Source: JBCCGG01 sp039029395 (GTDB lineage Bacteria; Pseudomonadota; Alphaproteobacteria; Kiloniellales; JAKSDN01). Taken from it: a DNA stretch of 64,000 nt. A model generated the notes under the pieces. That model was not told where the DNA came from. It searched no databases and saw nothing but the letters and a program-made list of their open reading frames with translations. This document shows, piece by piece, positions 1 through 8,059 of this stretch. Every line of letters begins with the position of its first letter. The stretch's first letter is position 1. The stretch covers positions 13,507 to 77,506 of the forward strand of contig JBCCGG010000032.1 of the NCBI GenBank assembly GCA_039029395.1, given 5' to 3'. The position numbers and the translations under genes are program-made.

Positions 1-53
1 GCGATCGCGATGAAGACCGCCAAAAGGACGAAGTAGACGAGGGTCCGGATCAT
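1..53 (-). CDS. hemY: HemY-like protein, N-terminal fragment
   Basis: Only the first 17 codons lie in the window; the gene runs off the left edge. The ATG is at 51-53 and the reading MIRTLVYFVLLAVFIAI is a hydrophobic N-terminal segment as found in HemY. The gene starts just after the stop of the mitofilin-like gene, in the order hemC-hemD-mitofilin-hemY that is usual in alphaproteobacteria. In that setting HemY is an inner-membrane TPR protein linked to late tetrapyrrole synthesis. The identification depends more on position than on the few residues seen. Confidence 0.7.
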   Translation of the reverse strand, partial: MIRTLVYFVLLAVFIAI

Positions 54-56
54 GGC

Positions 57-1475
57 TCAGCCTCCTGCCGCGCTCAGCTGGGTGACCAGCTGGTCCGAGA
101 CCGTGGCCAGGGCCTGCTCGGCCGCGACCCGGGCCTTGGCCTTGGCCAGCCAGTCCGCCGCCGCCGCGGCCGGGCGGCCGCTCAAGGCCTCCATCTCGCT
201 CACCGCGGTCGGCAGGTCGCCGGCCTCGAGCGCCACCTCGGCGCGCGCCGCGATCGCCCCCGGGCTGCCCCCCTGGGCCGAGCCGATCGGGCGCACCGAA
301 ACCACGTTGGCCAGTCGCTCCCAGACCCCGGTCATCATGTCGTCCTCTTCGCCGCCCAGGCTGGCCGCGACCACGGCCTTGGCAACCGCGGGAAACTCCA
401 GGCGCAGCTGGACGATGGTCGGCAGGCCTTGGGCGGCATGGTCTTCCAGGGGCCCGAGCTTGCCGGTCACCGAGGGGTCGTTGCCCAGGCTCGCCTTAAA
501 CTGATCGAGCGCTGGCTTGTAGGGCTCCGACTCTTCCAGGGCGAAGCGCAGGCGGTCGAGCGCCAGAAGCTTTGCGACCTCGCCGGCGGCGAGCGCCCGC
601 TTGGCTTCCAGGCTCTTGGACAGGGAGGCGATCTGCTGTTCCATCTGATCGAGCTCGCCGAGCTTGCCTTGCAGGCTCGAGACCTGGCCGGAAAGATCCT
701 GGTTGGACTTGCTGAGACTGGCCAGCTCGTCGGGCGAGGCGGCCGGTTTGGCGGCGTGGGCCTCCAGCGCCTGAATCCGCTTGCTCAAATCGCTCTCGGC
801 CGAGGTCAAGGTGTCGACCCTTTTCACCAGCTTGGTGGTGTCGCTGCCTTCGCGCAGCTTGGCGAGCTCGCCGGACAGCGATGTGACTTGGCTCTGCAGG
901 GCCTTGATCGCCTCGTCGCTGGCGCCCTTCGGGCCATGCCATTCCTCGACCGTGAAGATCGCGATCACCGCCCCGACCGCCATGACCAACGCACCGAGAA
1001 GAAATGCCGGGATCCAGGAAGAGCGGGGTGCCGGCGACCGCGCCGCCAAATGGCTGCTTTCCGGCTGGGCCGCCTTGGCTTCGCTGCCGGCCGACGAGGA
1101 GGAGGTGGTTGTGGAGGAGGCCTTTGACGTCGGGATCGCGCTGGCCGCGGGTCGGGCAGCCGCCTCCTTTTCCTTGTCCTTCGGCGCGGCGGGAGCGGGC
1201 GTGGCCTCGCTCTGGTCGCTCGCCGCCAGCTGCTTGGCGTCGAGGGTGATGCCGTGCTTCTTGGCGGCCGCGAGAATCTGCTCGTGCCGGTTGTTCGGGA
1301 TCGCGCCCCGCTCCTTCCAGCCCTGTACCGTGCTGACCGCCACCTCCAGCTTGCTGGCCATGGGGCGGATGCCACCGAAGGCGGTGATGATCGCCAGCGC
1401 CGGTGCTTCCTGTGCCCCGTTCGCCCCTGCGCCTTCGCCGGGCTTGCCGGCGTCTTCGGATTTCTCGTCGCTCAT
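57..1475 (-). CDS. Mitofilin-like (COG4223) inner-membrane protein with N-terminal Cro/YdaS-like HTH
   Basis: Predicted 472 aa. Three parts can be seen. Residues about 27-72 (AFGGIRPMASKL, then STVQGWKERGAIP) resemble a Cro/YdaS-type helix-turn-helix. A low-complexity Ala/Pro/Ser/Lys linker follows to about 150. One membrane helix lies at about 154-174, then a long coiled-coil-like region (about 190-310) and a helical C-terminus typical of the alphaproteobacterial mitofilin/HemX-like family. It sits between hemD and hemY in one minus-strand operon. The family is linked to cristae or inner-membrane organisation in alphaproteobacteria. I use ATG 1473-1475, preceded by GGGGTGGG, rather than the TTG at 1487. 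The role of the HTH part is unknown; it may bind nothing. Confidence 0.8.
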   Translation of the reverse strand: MSDEKSEDAGKPGEGAGANGAQEAPALAIITAFGGIRPMASKLEVAVSTVQGWKERGAIPNNRHEQILAAAKKHGITLDAKQLAASDQSEATPAPAAPKDKEKEAAARPAASAIPTSKASSTTTSSSSAGSEAKAAQPESSHLAARSPAPRSSWIPAFLLGALVMAVGAVIAIFTVEEWHGPKGASDEAIKALQSQVTSLSGELAKLREGSDTTKLVKRVDTLTSAESDLSKRIQALEAHAAKPAASPDELASLSKSNQDLSGQVSSLQGKLGELDQMEQQIASLSKSLEAKRALAAGEVAKLLALDRLRFALEESEPYKPALDQFKASLGNDPSVTGKLGPLEDHAAQGLPTIVQLRLEFPAVAKAVVAASLGGEEDDMMTGVWERLANVVSVRPIGSAQGGSPGAIAARAEVALEAGDLPTAVSEMEALSGRPAAAAADWLAKAKARVAAEQALATVSDQLVTQLSAAGG

Positions 1476-1491
1476 GACCCACCCCAAATTC

Positions 1492-2235
1492 TCAAGTCCC
1501 CGTACCCCCCATCATAGAAGAGCTAGCGAGAAGGTCGAGTCCCTTCAACAGGGCCTCGGTGGTCGGCCGTTCGGCCGTACGTACGCTCGTCCAGGGCAGC
1601 TCGGCCAAGCGGTCGGCGACCGCGGGGCTTAGTGCCATCGCATGGCAGTGACGGGCGGCTTCCACCAGGTCACATGCACGTACTAGTTCGGCGAAACTCT
1701 CCACCGAGCGCGGCGAGAAGAACAGAGCAGCGTCGATCGTGCTGGCGCGCCAGGCGGTCTCGACCTCGGGCGCCAGGCTAGCGACTGGCTCGGCGCGGTA
1801 GAGTACGCGCCTCTCAATGCTAAACCCGGCGGCCTCGAGCCGGCCTTTCAGGTCGCCGGCGACGACCGAGGCTGCGCCGTGGAACAGGGGGCCCGCGGCT
1901 GGGTCCAGCCGCGCTGCCACCAGGCGCGCCAGGTCTGCTACGTCGCCGCCTGCGCTTGCCACGCACTCGAATCCGGCGGCCCGGGCGGTCCGGGCCGTGG
2001 CGTCGCCGACCGCGAAGACCGGAAGATCCCGGTGCGCGGTAAGCGCGGCCAGGGCGCGCACGCCGTTGGCGCTGGTGAACAGCAGAGCCTGGATACCGCT
2101 TAGATCAAGCGGAACAGCGAGCGGCGCCGGCTCGATGATCAGGAGCGGCTGGAGCAGGACCTCGTGCCCTCGGTCGGTCAGCGCTTCGGCGAGGTCCCGG
2201 GAGTCTTCCTTCGGCCGGGTCACCAAGACGCGCAT
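1492..2235 (-). CDS. hemD: Uroporphyrinogen-III synthase
   Basis: 247 aa, normal length for HemD, the cytosolic enzyme that closes hydroxymethylbilane with inversion of ring D to give uroporphyrinogen III. The N-terminus MRVLVTRPKEDS is the typical HemD opening, and the bilobed alpha/beta layout fits, with FFSPRSVESF near the middle. HemD sequences are poorly conserved, so context helps: its ATG overlaps the hemC stop (TGATG at 2233-2237), so the two are translationally coupled and act consecutively. The mitofilin-like gene follows after 16 bp. Confidence 0.93.
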   Translation of the reverse strand: MRVLVTRPKEDSRDLAEALTDRGHEVLLQPLLIIEPAPLAVPLDLSGIQALLFTSANGVRALAALTAHRDLPVFAVGDATARTARAAGFECVASAGGDVADLARLVAARLDPAAGPLFHGAASVVAGDLKGRLEAAGFSIERRVLYRAEPVASLAPEVETAWRASTIDAALFFSPRSVESFAELVRACDLVEAARHCHAMALSPAVADRLAELPWTSVRTAERPTTEALLKGLDLLASSSMMGGTGT

Positions 2236-3173
2236 CAGGAGCCGGCCAAAGCCTCGAAGAAGGCCGGCCCGGCCTGGTCGCGCAAGGCCTGACCGACCGC
2301 GCGGCCGAGCGCCTCGGGCGCCTCGACCGGCCCGCTGTCCTCGGCGTGGTAGGCCTGGCGGCCGTCGGGCCAGGCGACCAGGGCGCGCAGGCGCAGGGAG
2401 GCGCCGTCGCCGCTCAGCTCCGCCAAGCCGGCGATCGGCGTGTGGCAGGAGCCGTCGAGGACGTCGAGGCAGGCCCGCTCGGCGGCAACTCTAGCGAAGG
2501 AAGACTCGTCGGAAATCTTCGCCAAGTTGGCCAAGGTGGGTTCATCGTCGGCGCGGGCGGTGACGCCGATCGCGCCCTGGCCGACTGCCGGCAACATCTC
2601 TTCGGGTTCCAGAATGCAGCGCAACAGCCCGGCTTGGCCTAGGCGCTTCAGGCCGGCGACCGCCAGCAGAGTGGCTTGGACCTGGCCCTCGGCCAGTTTG
2701 CGCAGGCGGGTCTCCACATTGCCGCGAATCGAGACCACGGTGAGGTCCGGTCGGGCGAGCTTGACGATCGCCTGGCGGCGCAGTGAGGTGGTGCCGACCA
2801 CAGCGCCATGCGGCAGCTCGCCGAGCGACCCGGCGCTATTGGCGAAGAGTGCATCGCGCGGGTCCTCCCGGGGCAGGATCGCGGCCAGACACTGACCCTC
2901 GGGCAGCCAGGTCGGCACGTCTTTCATGGAATGGGCCGCGGCGTCGATCTCACCGCGCTCGAGCGCCAGGTCGATCTCCTTGGTGAAGAGCCCCTTGCCG
3001 CCGATCTCCGATAGGGGGCGGTCCTGGACCCGGTCGCCCGTGGTCTTGATCACGACGATTTCAACGGTAAGCGCCGGGTTGGCCGTGCTCAGGCGATCGC
3101 GCACCTCCTCGGCCTGAATTAGGGCGAGCGGCGAGCCTCGGGTACCGAGGCGAAGAAGCTGGGACTCTGTCAT
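2235..3173 (-). CDS. hemC: Hydroxymethylbilane synthase (porphobilinogen deaminase)
   Basis: 312 aa from the ATG at 3171-3173; an in-frame upstream extension to 3209 lacks family similarity and is dropped. The enzyme polymerises four porphobilinogens to hydroxymethylbilane on a covalent dipyrromethane cofactor. Visible hallmarks are LRLGTRGSPLAL at the N-terminus, the catalytic Asp85 in HSMKDVP, SLRRQAIV, the PAVGQGAIG segment, and the cofactor-binding Cys243 in DGSCHTPIAG. First gene of the heme operon; the divergent tsaD starts 56 bp away, so both promoters lie in that short gap. Confidence 0.97.
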   Translation of the reverse strand: MTESQLLRLGTRGSPLALIQAEEVRDRLSTANPALTVEIVVIKTTGDRVQDRPLSEIGGKGLFTKEIDLALERGEIDAAAHSMKDVPTWLPEGQCLAAILPREDPRDALFANSAGSLGELPHGAVVGTTSLRRQAIVKLARPDLTVVSIRGNVETRLRKLAEGQVQATLLAVAGLKRLGQAGLLRCILEPEEMLPAVGQGAIGVTARADDEPTLANLAKISDESSFARVAAERACLDVLDGSCHTPIAGLAELSGDGASLRLRALVAWPDGRQAYHAEDSGPVEAPEALGRAVGQALRDQAGPAFFEALAGS

Positions 3174-3229
3174 GACCCAGCAGCTTAAGAGCCCTTTATG
3201 GATGTGCAAGGGCGAGCTAGGTTGCGCCG

Positions 3230-4261
3230 ATGATTGTCTTGGGCATCGAAACCAGCTGCGACGAGACCGCGGCCGCCGTGGTCGATGACACGCGCGCGAT
3301 CCGCGCCAACCTGGTGCTGTCCCAGCTCGAGGACCACCGGCCCTACGGCGGCGTGGTGCCCGAGATCGCCGCGCGCAGCCACCTGGACCACATCGACGGT
3401 CTGGTCGCCCGCGCCATGAAAGACGCCGGGCTCGGCTTCAAGGATTTGGACGGCATCGCGGCAACCGCTGGGCCGGGCCTGATCGGCGGGGTCTTCGTCG
3501 GGGTGATGACCGGCAAGGCGATTGCCCTGGCCCGGGGCTTGCCGTTTTTGGCGGTCAATCACCTGGAGGGCCACGCGCTCTCCGCGCGTTTGACCGAGGA
3601 TCTGGTCTTTCCCTATCTGCTGCTCTTGATTTCTGGCGGCCATTGCCAGCTTTTGGTGGTCGAGGGGGTCGGGCGCTACCGGCGCCTGGGCACGACCTTG
3701 GACGACGCGGTCGGCGAGGCCTTCGACAAGTCGGCCAAGCTGCTCGGCCTAGGCTATCCCGGCGGCCCGGCGCTCGAGGCGGCAGCCCGGGGCGGCGATC
3801 CGGCGCGCTTTGATCTGCCGCGACCCATGCTCGGCCGGCCCGAGCTCGACTTCTCCTTCTCCGGCCTCAAGACCGCCGTGCGCCACCAAGCCGCCGCCTT
3901 GCCCGAAGCCGGGCGCGCGCAGGCGGTCAAGGATCTGGCCGCATGCTTCCAAGCCGCCGTTGCCGACGTGCTCGCCGATCGCTGCGCGCGGGCGCTCGCG
4001 CGCTTTCGCGCCGAGACCGGACGGGACGGTCCGCTCGTGGTGGCCGGCGGCGTCGCCGCCAACGCTGAGCTGCGCGCCAGGCTGAACGGGGTTGCAAGCG
4101 CGGCCGGCACCGCCCTGGTCGCGCCGCCCACTTGGCTTTGCACTGACAACGGCGCGATGATCGCCTGGGCTGGGCTCGAGCGGCTGCGCCTGGGGGCGCG
4201 CGACCCGCTCGACTTTGCGCCCCGGCCGCGCTGGCCACTCGAGGCCTTGGCCGTCTCATGA
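3230..4261 (+). CDS. tsaD: tRNA N6-adenosine threonylcarbamoyltransferase TsaD
   Basis: 343 aa, standard length. TsaD transfers the threonylcarbamoyl group from TC-AMP to A37 of ANN-decoding tRNAs, together with TsaB and TsaE (not in the window). Visible marks are the N-terminal LGIETSCDETAAAVVDD, the metal-binding pair His111 and His115 in NHLEGHALSAR, LISGGHCQLL, the FSGLKTA segment and GGVAANAELR in the ASKHA-type fold. It is divergent from hemC and its stop overlaps the next ATG (ATGA at 4258-4261), which couples it to the oxygenase gene. Confidence 0.97.
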   Translation: MIVLGIETSCDETAAAVVDDTRAIRANLVLSQLEDHRPYGGVVPEIAARSHLDHIDGLVARAMKDAGLGFKDLDGIAATAGPGLIGGVFVGVMTGKAIALARGLPFLAVNHLEGHALSARLTEDLVFPYLLLLISGGHCQLLVVEGVGRYRRLGTTLDDAVGEAFDKSAKLLGLGYPGGPALEAAARGGDPARFDLPRPMLGRPELDFSFSGLKTAVRHQAAALPEAGRAQAVKDLAACFQAAVADVLADRCARALARFRAETGRDGPLVVAGGVAANAELRARLNGVASAAGTALVAPPTWLCTDNGAMIAWAGLERLRLGARDPLDFAPRPRWPLEALAVS

Positions 4262-4902
4262 ACGCGGCCGACCTGCAGGCCGAGGTCAAGGGCCTCTTCC
4301 CGACCCCCGTCGCGATTGCCCAGCTGCCGGACGCCGCCGCGCTCAACGGCGAGCTGCGGCGGGTCATCCTGGAGCGAGAGCAGAGCCATCCGAGCACTCA
4401 GCACAGCAACCTGGGCGGCTGGCAATCGACCTGGGATTTCGCCCAGTGGGGCGGACCGGCGCTGGCACGGGTGCTGGCCGCCGCCGAAGGCCTGGCGACC
4501 CGGCTGACCCGCAATCGCCAGAGCCAGCCGGTCCAGGTCGCTTGGCAAATCAACTGCTGGGCCAACATCAACCGCCAAGGGCAGGGCAACGAGTTTCACA
4601 CCCATCCGGGCGCCTTTTGGTCGGGCAGCTACTACGTGACCGATGGCGGCGTCGCCGACGACCCCGCCTTGGGCGGTGAGTTCGAGGTCCAGGACCCGCG
4701 CGGCGTGGCGCCCGCCATGTACGCGCCCAACCTGACCTTCGCCGGCCCGGCCGGCCCGTCGCTCGGCGCCTCGGAGGTGATCCGCCCGCGCGCCGGCATG
4801 ATGGTGCTCTTTCCGAGCTGGCTGCAGCATGCGGTTCGGCCCTATGGCGGAACCGCCGAGCGGATCTCGATTGCGTTCAACCTTGGCGTTCGGGAGCGCT
4901 GA
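4258..4902 (+). CDS. Putative 2OG-Fe(II) oxygenase, TIGR02466-like family
   Basis: 214 aa. The pattern LFPTPVAIAQL at the start, INRQGQGNEFHTHPGAFWSG and SGSYYVTD in the middle, and FPSWLQHAVRPY then RISIAFN near the end matches the putative 2-oxoglutarate/Fe(II) dioxygenase family (2OG-FeII_Oxy_5). Candidate iron ligands are the His of FHTHP and the His of LQHAV, with the Arg of RISIAFN as the likely 2OG contact. The substrate is unknown. It overlaps tsaD by 4 bp and gpsA by 1 bp, so the three are probably co-translated; tsaD and gpsA are often direct neighbours, so this gene is an extra member here. Confidence 0.8.
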   Translation: MNAADLQAEVKGLFPTPVAIAQLPDAAALNGELRRVILEREQSHPSTQHSNLGGWQSTWDFAQWGGPALARVLAAAEGLATRLTRNRQSQPVQVAWQINCWANINRQGQGNEFHTHPGAFWSGSYYVTDGGVADDPALGGEFEVQDPRGVAPAMYAPNLTFAGPAGPSLGASEVIRPRAGMMVLFPSWLQHAVRPYGGTAERISIAFNLGVRER

Positions 4903-5894
4903 TGACCCGGCTCGCCATCTTGGGCGCCGGCGCCTGGGGTACCGCGCTTGCCCAAGCCGCTGCCCGGGCCGGCAGCCAGGTTACCCTGTGGGGCCGCGAC
5001 GCCGCCCTGATGGACGAGATCGCCACGGCGCGGTGCAACGAGCGCTACCTGCCGGGCGTCGCGCTGGAGCCGGCCATCGAGGCGACCGCCGCGCTCGAAG
5101 CGGCGGCTGAAGCCGAAGCCCTGCTGCTGGTCGCGCCGGCCCAGCATACCCGGGCCCTGGCGGAGCGCCTGGCGCCTTTGATTCCCCCGAGCTGCCCTCT
5201 TGTGATCTGTGCCAAGGGCATCGAGCAGGGCAGTGGGCTGCTGATGAGCGAGGTCCTGGCCGAGGCGCTGCCCGGCCGGCCGCTCGCCGTGCTGTCCGGA
5301 CCGACCTTCGCGGCCGAGGTGGCGCGCGGCCTGCCGGCGGCGATCACCCTGGCGGCCGAGGACCAGGTGCTCGCCGAAGGGCTGATCGCGAGCCTGGGTA
5401 GCCGCGCTTTCCGGCCCTATCTCTCGAACGATCCAATCGGCGCCCAGATCGGCGGCGCGGTCAAGAACGTCATCGCGATTGCCTGCGGCATCGTCGCCGG
5501 TCGGTCGCTGGGCGACAATGCGCGCGCCGCGCTGATCACCCGGGGCTTGGCCGAGATCGTGCGCCTGGGCCTGGCCAAGGGCGGCCAGCGGGAGACATTG
5601 ATGGGGCTTTCGGGCCTAGGCGACCTGCTGCTCACCTGCTCGGCCATGCAGTCTCGCAACTTCTCGCTCGGCGCGGCGCTCGGCGAGGGGCGGGCGTTGG
5701 CCGATATCCTGGCCGAGCGCCGCACGGTGGCCGAAGGCGTGCACTCCGCCTCGTCGGTCAGCACGCTGGCCGCGCGCCTTCAGGTCGAGATGCCGATCGT
5801 CGAAGCCGTCGACCAGGTGATCAACCAGGGCGCCCAGATCGACCAGACGATCGCCGGACTCCTGGCCCGCCCCTTTAAGGCCGAGAGCCTTTAG
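4902..5894 (+). CDS. gpsA: Glycerol-3-phosphate dehydrogenase [NAD(P)+]
   Basis: 330 aa, usual length. GpsA reduces dihydroxyacetone phosphate to sn-glycerol 3-phosphate for phospholipid synthesis in the cytosol. Visible: the Rossmann motif GAGAWGTALA at residues 7-16, CNERYLPG, the LSGPTFAAEVARGLP segment, the catalytic-lysine region GGAVKNVIAIACGI, and the C-terminal GLSGLGDLLLTC. The start ATG lies inside the stop of the oxygenase gene (TGATG). The tsaD-gpsA-YciI order is common in alphaproteobacteria. Confidence 0.97.
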   Translation: MTRLAILGAGAWGTALAQAAARAGSQVTLWGRDAALMDEIATARCNERYLPGVALEPAIEATAALEAAAEAEALLLVAPAQHTRALAERLAPLIPPSCPLVICAKGIEQGSGLLMSEVLAEALPGRPLAVLSGPTFAAEVARGLPAAITLAAEDQVLAEGLIASLGSRAFRPYLSNDPIGAQIGGAVKNVIAIACGIVAGRSLGDNARAALITRGLAEIVRLGLAKGGQRETLMGLSGLGDLLLTCSAMQSRNFSLGAALGEGRALADILAERRTVAEGVHSASSVSTLAARLQVEMPIVEAVDQVINQGAQIDQTIAGLLARPFKAESL

Positions 5895-5922
5895 GCAACC
5901 CCATGTGGAGGAAGATGCACGT

Positions 5923-6210
5923 ATGCTGTTCATGATTTATTGCGTCGACAAACCGAACCATGGCGAGGTCCGCGCCGCCAACCGGCCGGATCACCTGGAC
6001 TACCTGAAGGCCCAGGGCGACAAGCTGGTGGCCGCCGGGCCGACCCCGAGCGACGACGGGAGCGCGGTGACCGGCAGCCTGATCATCATGGAGATGGCCG
6101 ACCGGGCTGCGGCGGAAGCCTTCGCGGCGGCCGATCCCTACGCCCAGGCCGGCCTGTTCGAGAGCGTGACCATCAAGCCCTGGAAGAAGGTCTTGCCCGC
6201 GGCGGGATAA
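5923..6210 (+). CDS. YciI family protein
   Basis: 95 aa from ATG 5923, preceded by GGAGGA with a 10-base spacer; the earlier GTG at 5905 overlaps that ribosome site and is less likely. The sequence MLFMIYCVDKPNH, then RPDHLDYL, the conserved His-Asp pair, GSLIIMEMADR and FAAADPYAQAGLFESV, is a typical YciI/YCII dimeric ferredoxin-like fold. Members are small possibly catalytic proteins of unclear function. It follows gpsA after 28 bp and probably shares its transcript. Confidence 0.9.
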   Translation: MLFMIYCVDKPNHGEVRAANRPDHLDYLKAQGDKLVAAGPTPSDDGSAVTGSLIIMEMADRAAAEAFAAADPYAQAGLFESVTIKPWKKVLPAAG

Positions 6211-6287
6211 CTTGTCATTGAAAGGCCCGAAGCCGGCCGCCAGATCATCGGCCTGACGCTTCGAACCCAGCCACACGGAGAATTCAG

Positions 6288-6479
6288 ATGGACGTCACGC
6301 CGGATACCCCGCAACGCCTCGCGGTGGTCATTGAGAGAACCAAGTCGGAGGCCTGGGGCGTGGGCGCCTACCTGGTGACGGCGGGCGGCCATCGGGACCG
6401 CCGCTCGGTTGGCGTGTACGACAGCTATGCCGAGGCTGCCGAGGCGCTCAGGACCGCCTGGGAAAAGCTCTCGGTCTAA
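6288..6479 (+). CDS. Small conserved-type hypothetical protein
   Basis: 63 aa, preceded by GGAG about 8 bases before the ATG. The sequence begins MDVTPDTPQRLAVVIERTKS and ends with a helical stretch DSYAEAAEALRTAWEKLSV; the middle GVGAYLVTAGGHRDRRSVGVYD looks like beta strands. I do not recognise a named family. The balanced composition, ribosome site and position as last gene before a strong hairpin pair support a real gene. It lies 77 bp after the YciI gene on the same strand. Confidence 0.6.
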   Translation: MDVTPDTPQRLAVVIERTKSEAWGVGAYLVTAGGHRDRRSVGVYDSYAEAAEALRTAWEKLSV

Positions 6480-6498
6480 GAGTCTGATTCGAAAGTCG

Positions 6499-6580
6499 CG
6501 GCGCCAGCCCTCTCCCCCGCCCGGCCACCCATGCCAGGATACTCTCGTGGGTGGCCGGGCGGGGGAGAGGGCTGGCGCCG
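6499..6580. repeat. 33-bp perfect inverted repeat (large palindrome)
   Basis: Arms 6499-6531 and 6548-6580 are exact reverse complements, separated by a 16-base loop. The arms are very GC-rich (core GCCAGCCCTCTCCCCCGC). There is no U-run next to it, so it is larger and differently built than an ordinary intrinsic terminator. It lies between a plus-strand gene and the end of hldE, so it could serve as a transcription barrier, an RNA structure or a copy of a dispersed palindromic repeat. Confidence 0.9.
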
Positions 6581-6584
6581 GTCA

Positions 6585-6610
6585 GAAAATGCGCCAACCG
6601 GCGCATTTTC
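6585..6610. terminator. Bidirectional terminator-like hairpin
   Basis: GAAAATGCGCC (6585-6595), loop AACC, GGCGCATTTTC (6600-6610). The 11-bp stem carries an A-run on one side and a T-run on the other, so it can terminate transcripts from both directions. It lies between the small gene ending at 6479 and hldE ending at 6620, which converge here. Confidence 0.75.
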
Positions 6611-6619
6611 GGTCAGACA

Positions 6620-8059
6620 CTACATTCGCTCGATGGTTCGGGAGGTTGACTGACCGGGCTCGAGTTCGGCCAGCACGACCCGGCCGCCGTAGCTGGCGAC
6701 CAGCTCGTGGCCGACCACTTGCTCGACCGTGTAGTCGGCGCCCTTGACCAGCACCTCGGGCTTGAGCGCCTCGATCAGGTTCAAGGGCGTGTCCTCGGCG
6801 AAGATCACCACCCGGTCGACCGTGGCGAGCGACGCGAGCACGGCCGCGCGCGCCGCCTCGCCTTGGATCGGCCGACGCTCGCCCTTGAGCCGGCGCACCG
6901 AGGCGTCGCTGTTGAGCCCGACCACTAGGCGGTCGCACTGGGCCCGGGCCTGGCGCAATAGCGAGAGGTGCCCCGGATGTAAGAGGTCGAAGCAGCCGTT
7001 GGTGAAGCCGACCTTAAGCCCCCGCCGGCGCCAACGGGCTACCTGCTCGACCAAGGGCTCGAGCGCGCTCACTTTGGCTTCGGCGGCGTGCAGCTCGGCG
7101 GCATAGAGGCCGTGGCGCAGCTCTTCCAGGGAGACCGTCGCCGTGCCGACCTTGGCGACCACGATGCCGGCCGCCAAGTTGGCCAGCTGGGCCGCGTCCT
7201 GGGGCGCCAGGCCGGCGGCCAGCGCCGCGCCCAGCATGGCGACCACCGTGTCGCCGGCGCCGGAGACGTCGTAGACCTCCTGGGCCTCGGCGCGCAGGTG
7301 CAGGGGCTCGGCCTCGGCCAGCACCAGGCTCATGCCCTTCTCGCTGCGGGTCGCCAAAATGCCGCCCAGGCCGCAGTCGGCGATCAGGGCGCGACAGGCC
7401 TCTACCACGCTTGCGTCGTCGCCGACCGGGCGGCGGCTCGCGGCCGAAAGCTCCTTCAGGTTCGGCGTGACCAAGCTAGCGCCCCGGTAACAGGCATAGT
7501 CGCTGCCTTTGGGATCGACGATGACCGGTAGGCCGGCCGCGCGCGCCTGGCGGATTAGGGCGCTCAGGACCGCGCCGCTCAGGACCCCCTTGCCGTAGTC
7601 GGAGAGCACCAAGGCGCCGATCTCGGGCAGCCGCGCGGTAACCCGCTCGATCAGTTCGCCGGCGGTCTCTTCGGGCAGGTCCCGTGCGGTCTCCCGGTCG
7701 ACCCGGAGGAGCTGCTGGCCGCCGGCCAGGAAGCGTTCCTTGATGGTCGTCGCCCGGCCCGGCACCGTGAAGAGACCTTGCGCCTGGTCGCCGAGCAAGT
7801 TGGCAACCTCGCGCCCGGCTGGGTCGTCGCCGACCGCGGCAATCAGATCGGTTTCGAGGCCGAGCGCCGCCAGGTTCCGCTGGACGTTGCCGGCGCCGCC
7901 CAACATGGCGTTTTCTTGTTCGACCCGGAGCACCGGGATCGGCCCTTCGGGCGAGATGCGCTCGACCGCGCCGGCAACGAAACGGTCGAGCATGACGTCG
8001 CCGACCACCAGGACGCGGGCGGCGCCGAGCGCCTCGAGCTGGGCGGCCAGGTCGGTCAT
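6620..8059 (-). CDS. hldE: Bifunctional heptose-7-phosphate kinase / heptose-1-phosphate adenylyltransferase
   Basis: 479 aa, full length for the fused enzyme. The N-terminal part (about 1-320) is a PfkB/ribokinase-type domain: LVVGDVMLDRF, GGAGNVQRNLAALG, and the anion-hole and catalytic Asp in SGAGDTVVAMLGAAL. The C-terminal part (from about 340) is a nucleotidyltransferase with VGFTNGCFDLLHPGHLSLL and the late TSRTIERM. It phosphorylates D-glycero-D-manno-heptose 7-phosphate at C1 and later adenylylates heptose 1-phosphate for the LPS inner core. Its ATG overlaps the gmhA stop by 4 bp. Confidence 0.97.
   Translation of the reverse strand: MTDLAAQLEALGAARVLVVGDVMLDRFVAGAVERISPEGPIPVLRVEQENAMLGGAGNVQRNLAALGLETDLIAAVGDDPAGREVANLLGDQAQGLFTVPGRATTIKERFLAGGQQLLRVDRETARDLPEETAGELIERVTARLPEIGALVLSDYGKGVLSGAVLSALIRQARAAGLPVIVDPKGSDYACYRGASLVTPNLKELSAASRRPVGDDASVVEACRALIADCGLGGILATRSEKGMSLVLAEAEPLHLRAEAQEVYDVSGAGDTVVAMLGAALAAGLAPQDAAQLANLAAGIVVAKVGTATVSLEELRHGLYAAELHAAEAKVSALEPLVEQVARWRRRGLKVGFTNGCFDLLHPGHLSLLRQARAQCDRLVVGLNSDASVRRLKGERRPIQGEAARAAVLASLATVDRVVIFAEDTPLNLIEALKPEVLVKGADYTVEQVVGHELVASYGGRVVLAELEPGQSTSRTIERM

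Noticed and set aside
3754..4830. Long minus-strand frame across tsaD and the oxygenase gene
   Set aside because: Spans two well-supported genes and contains Ala/Arg-rich low-information sequence.
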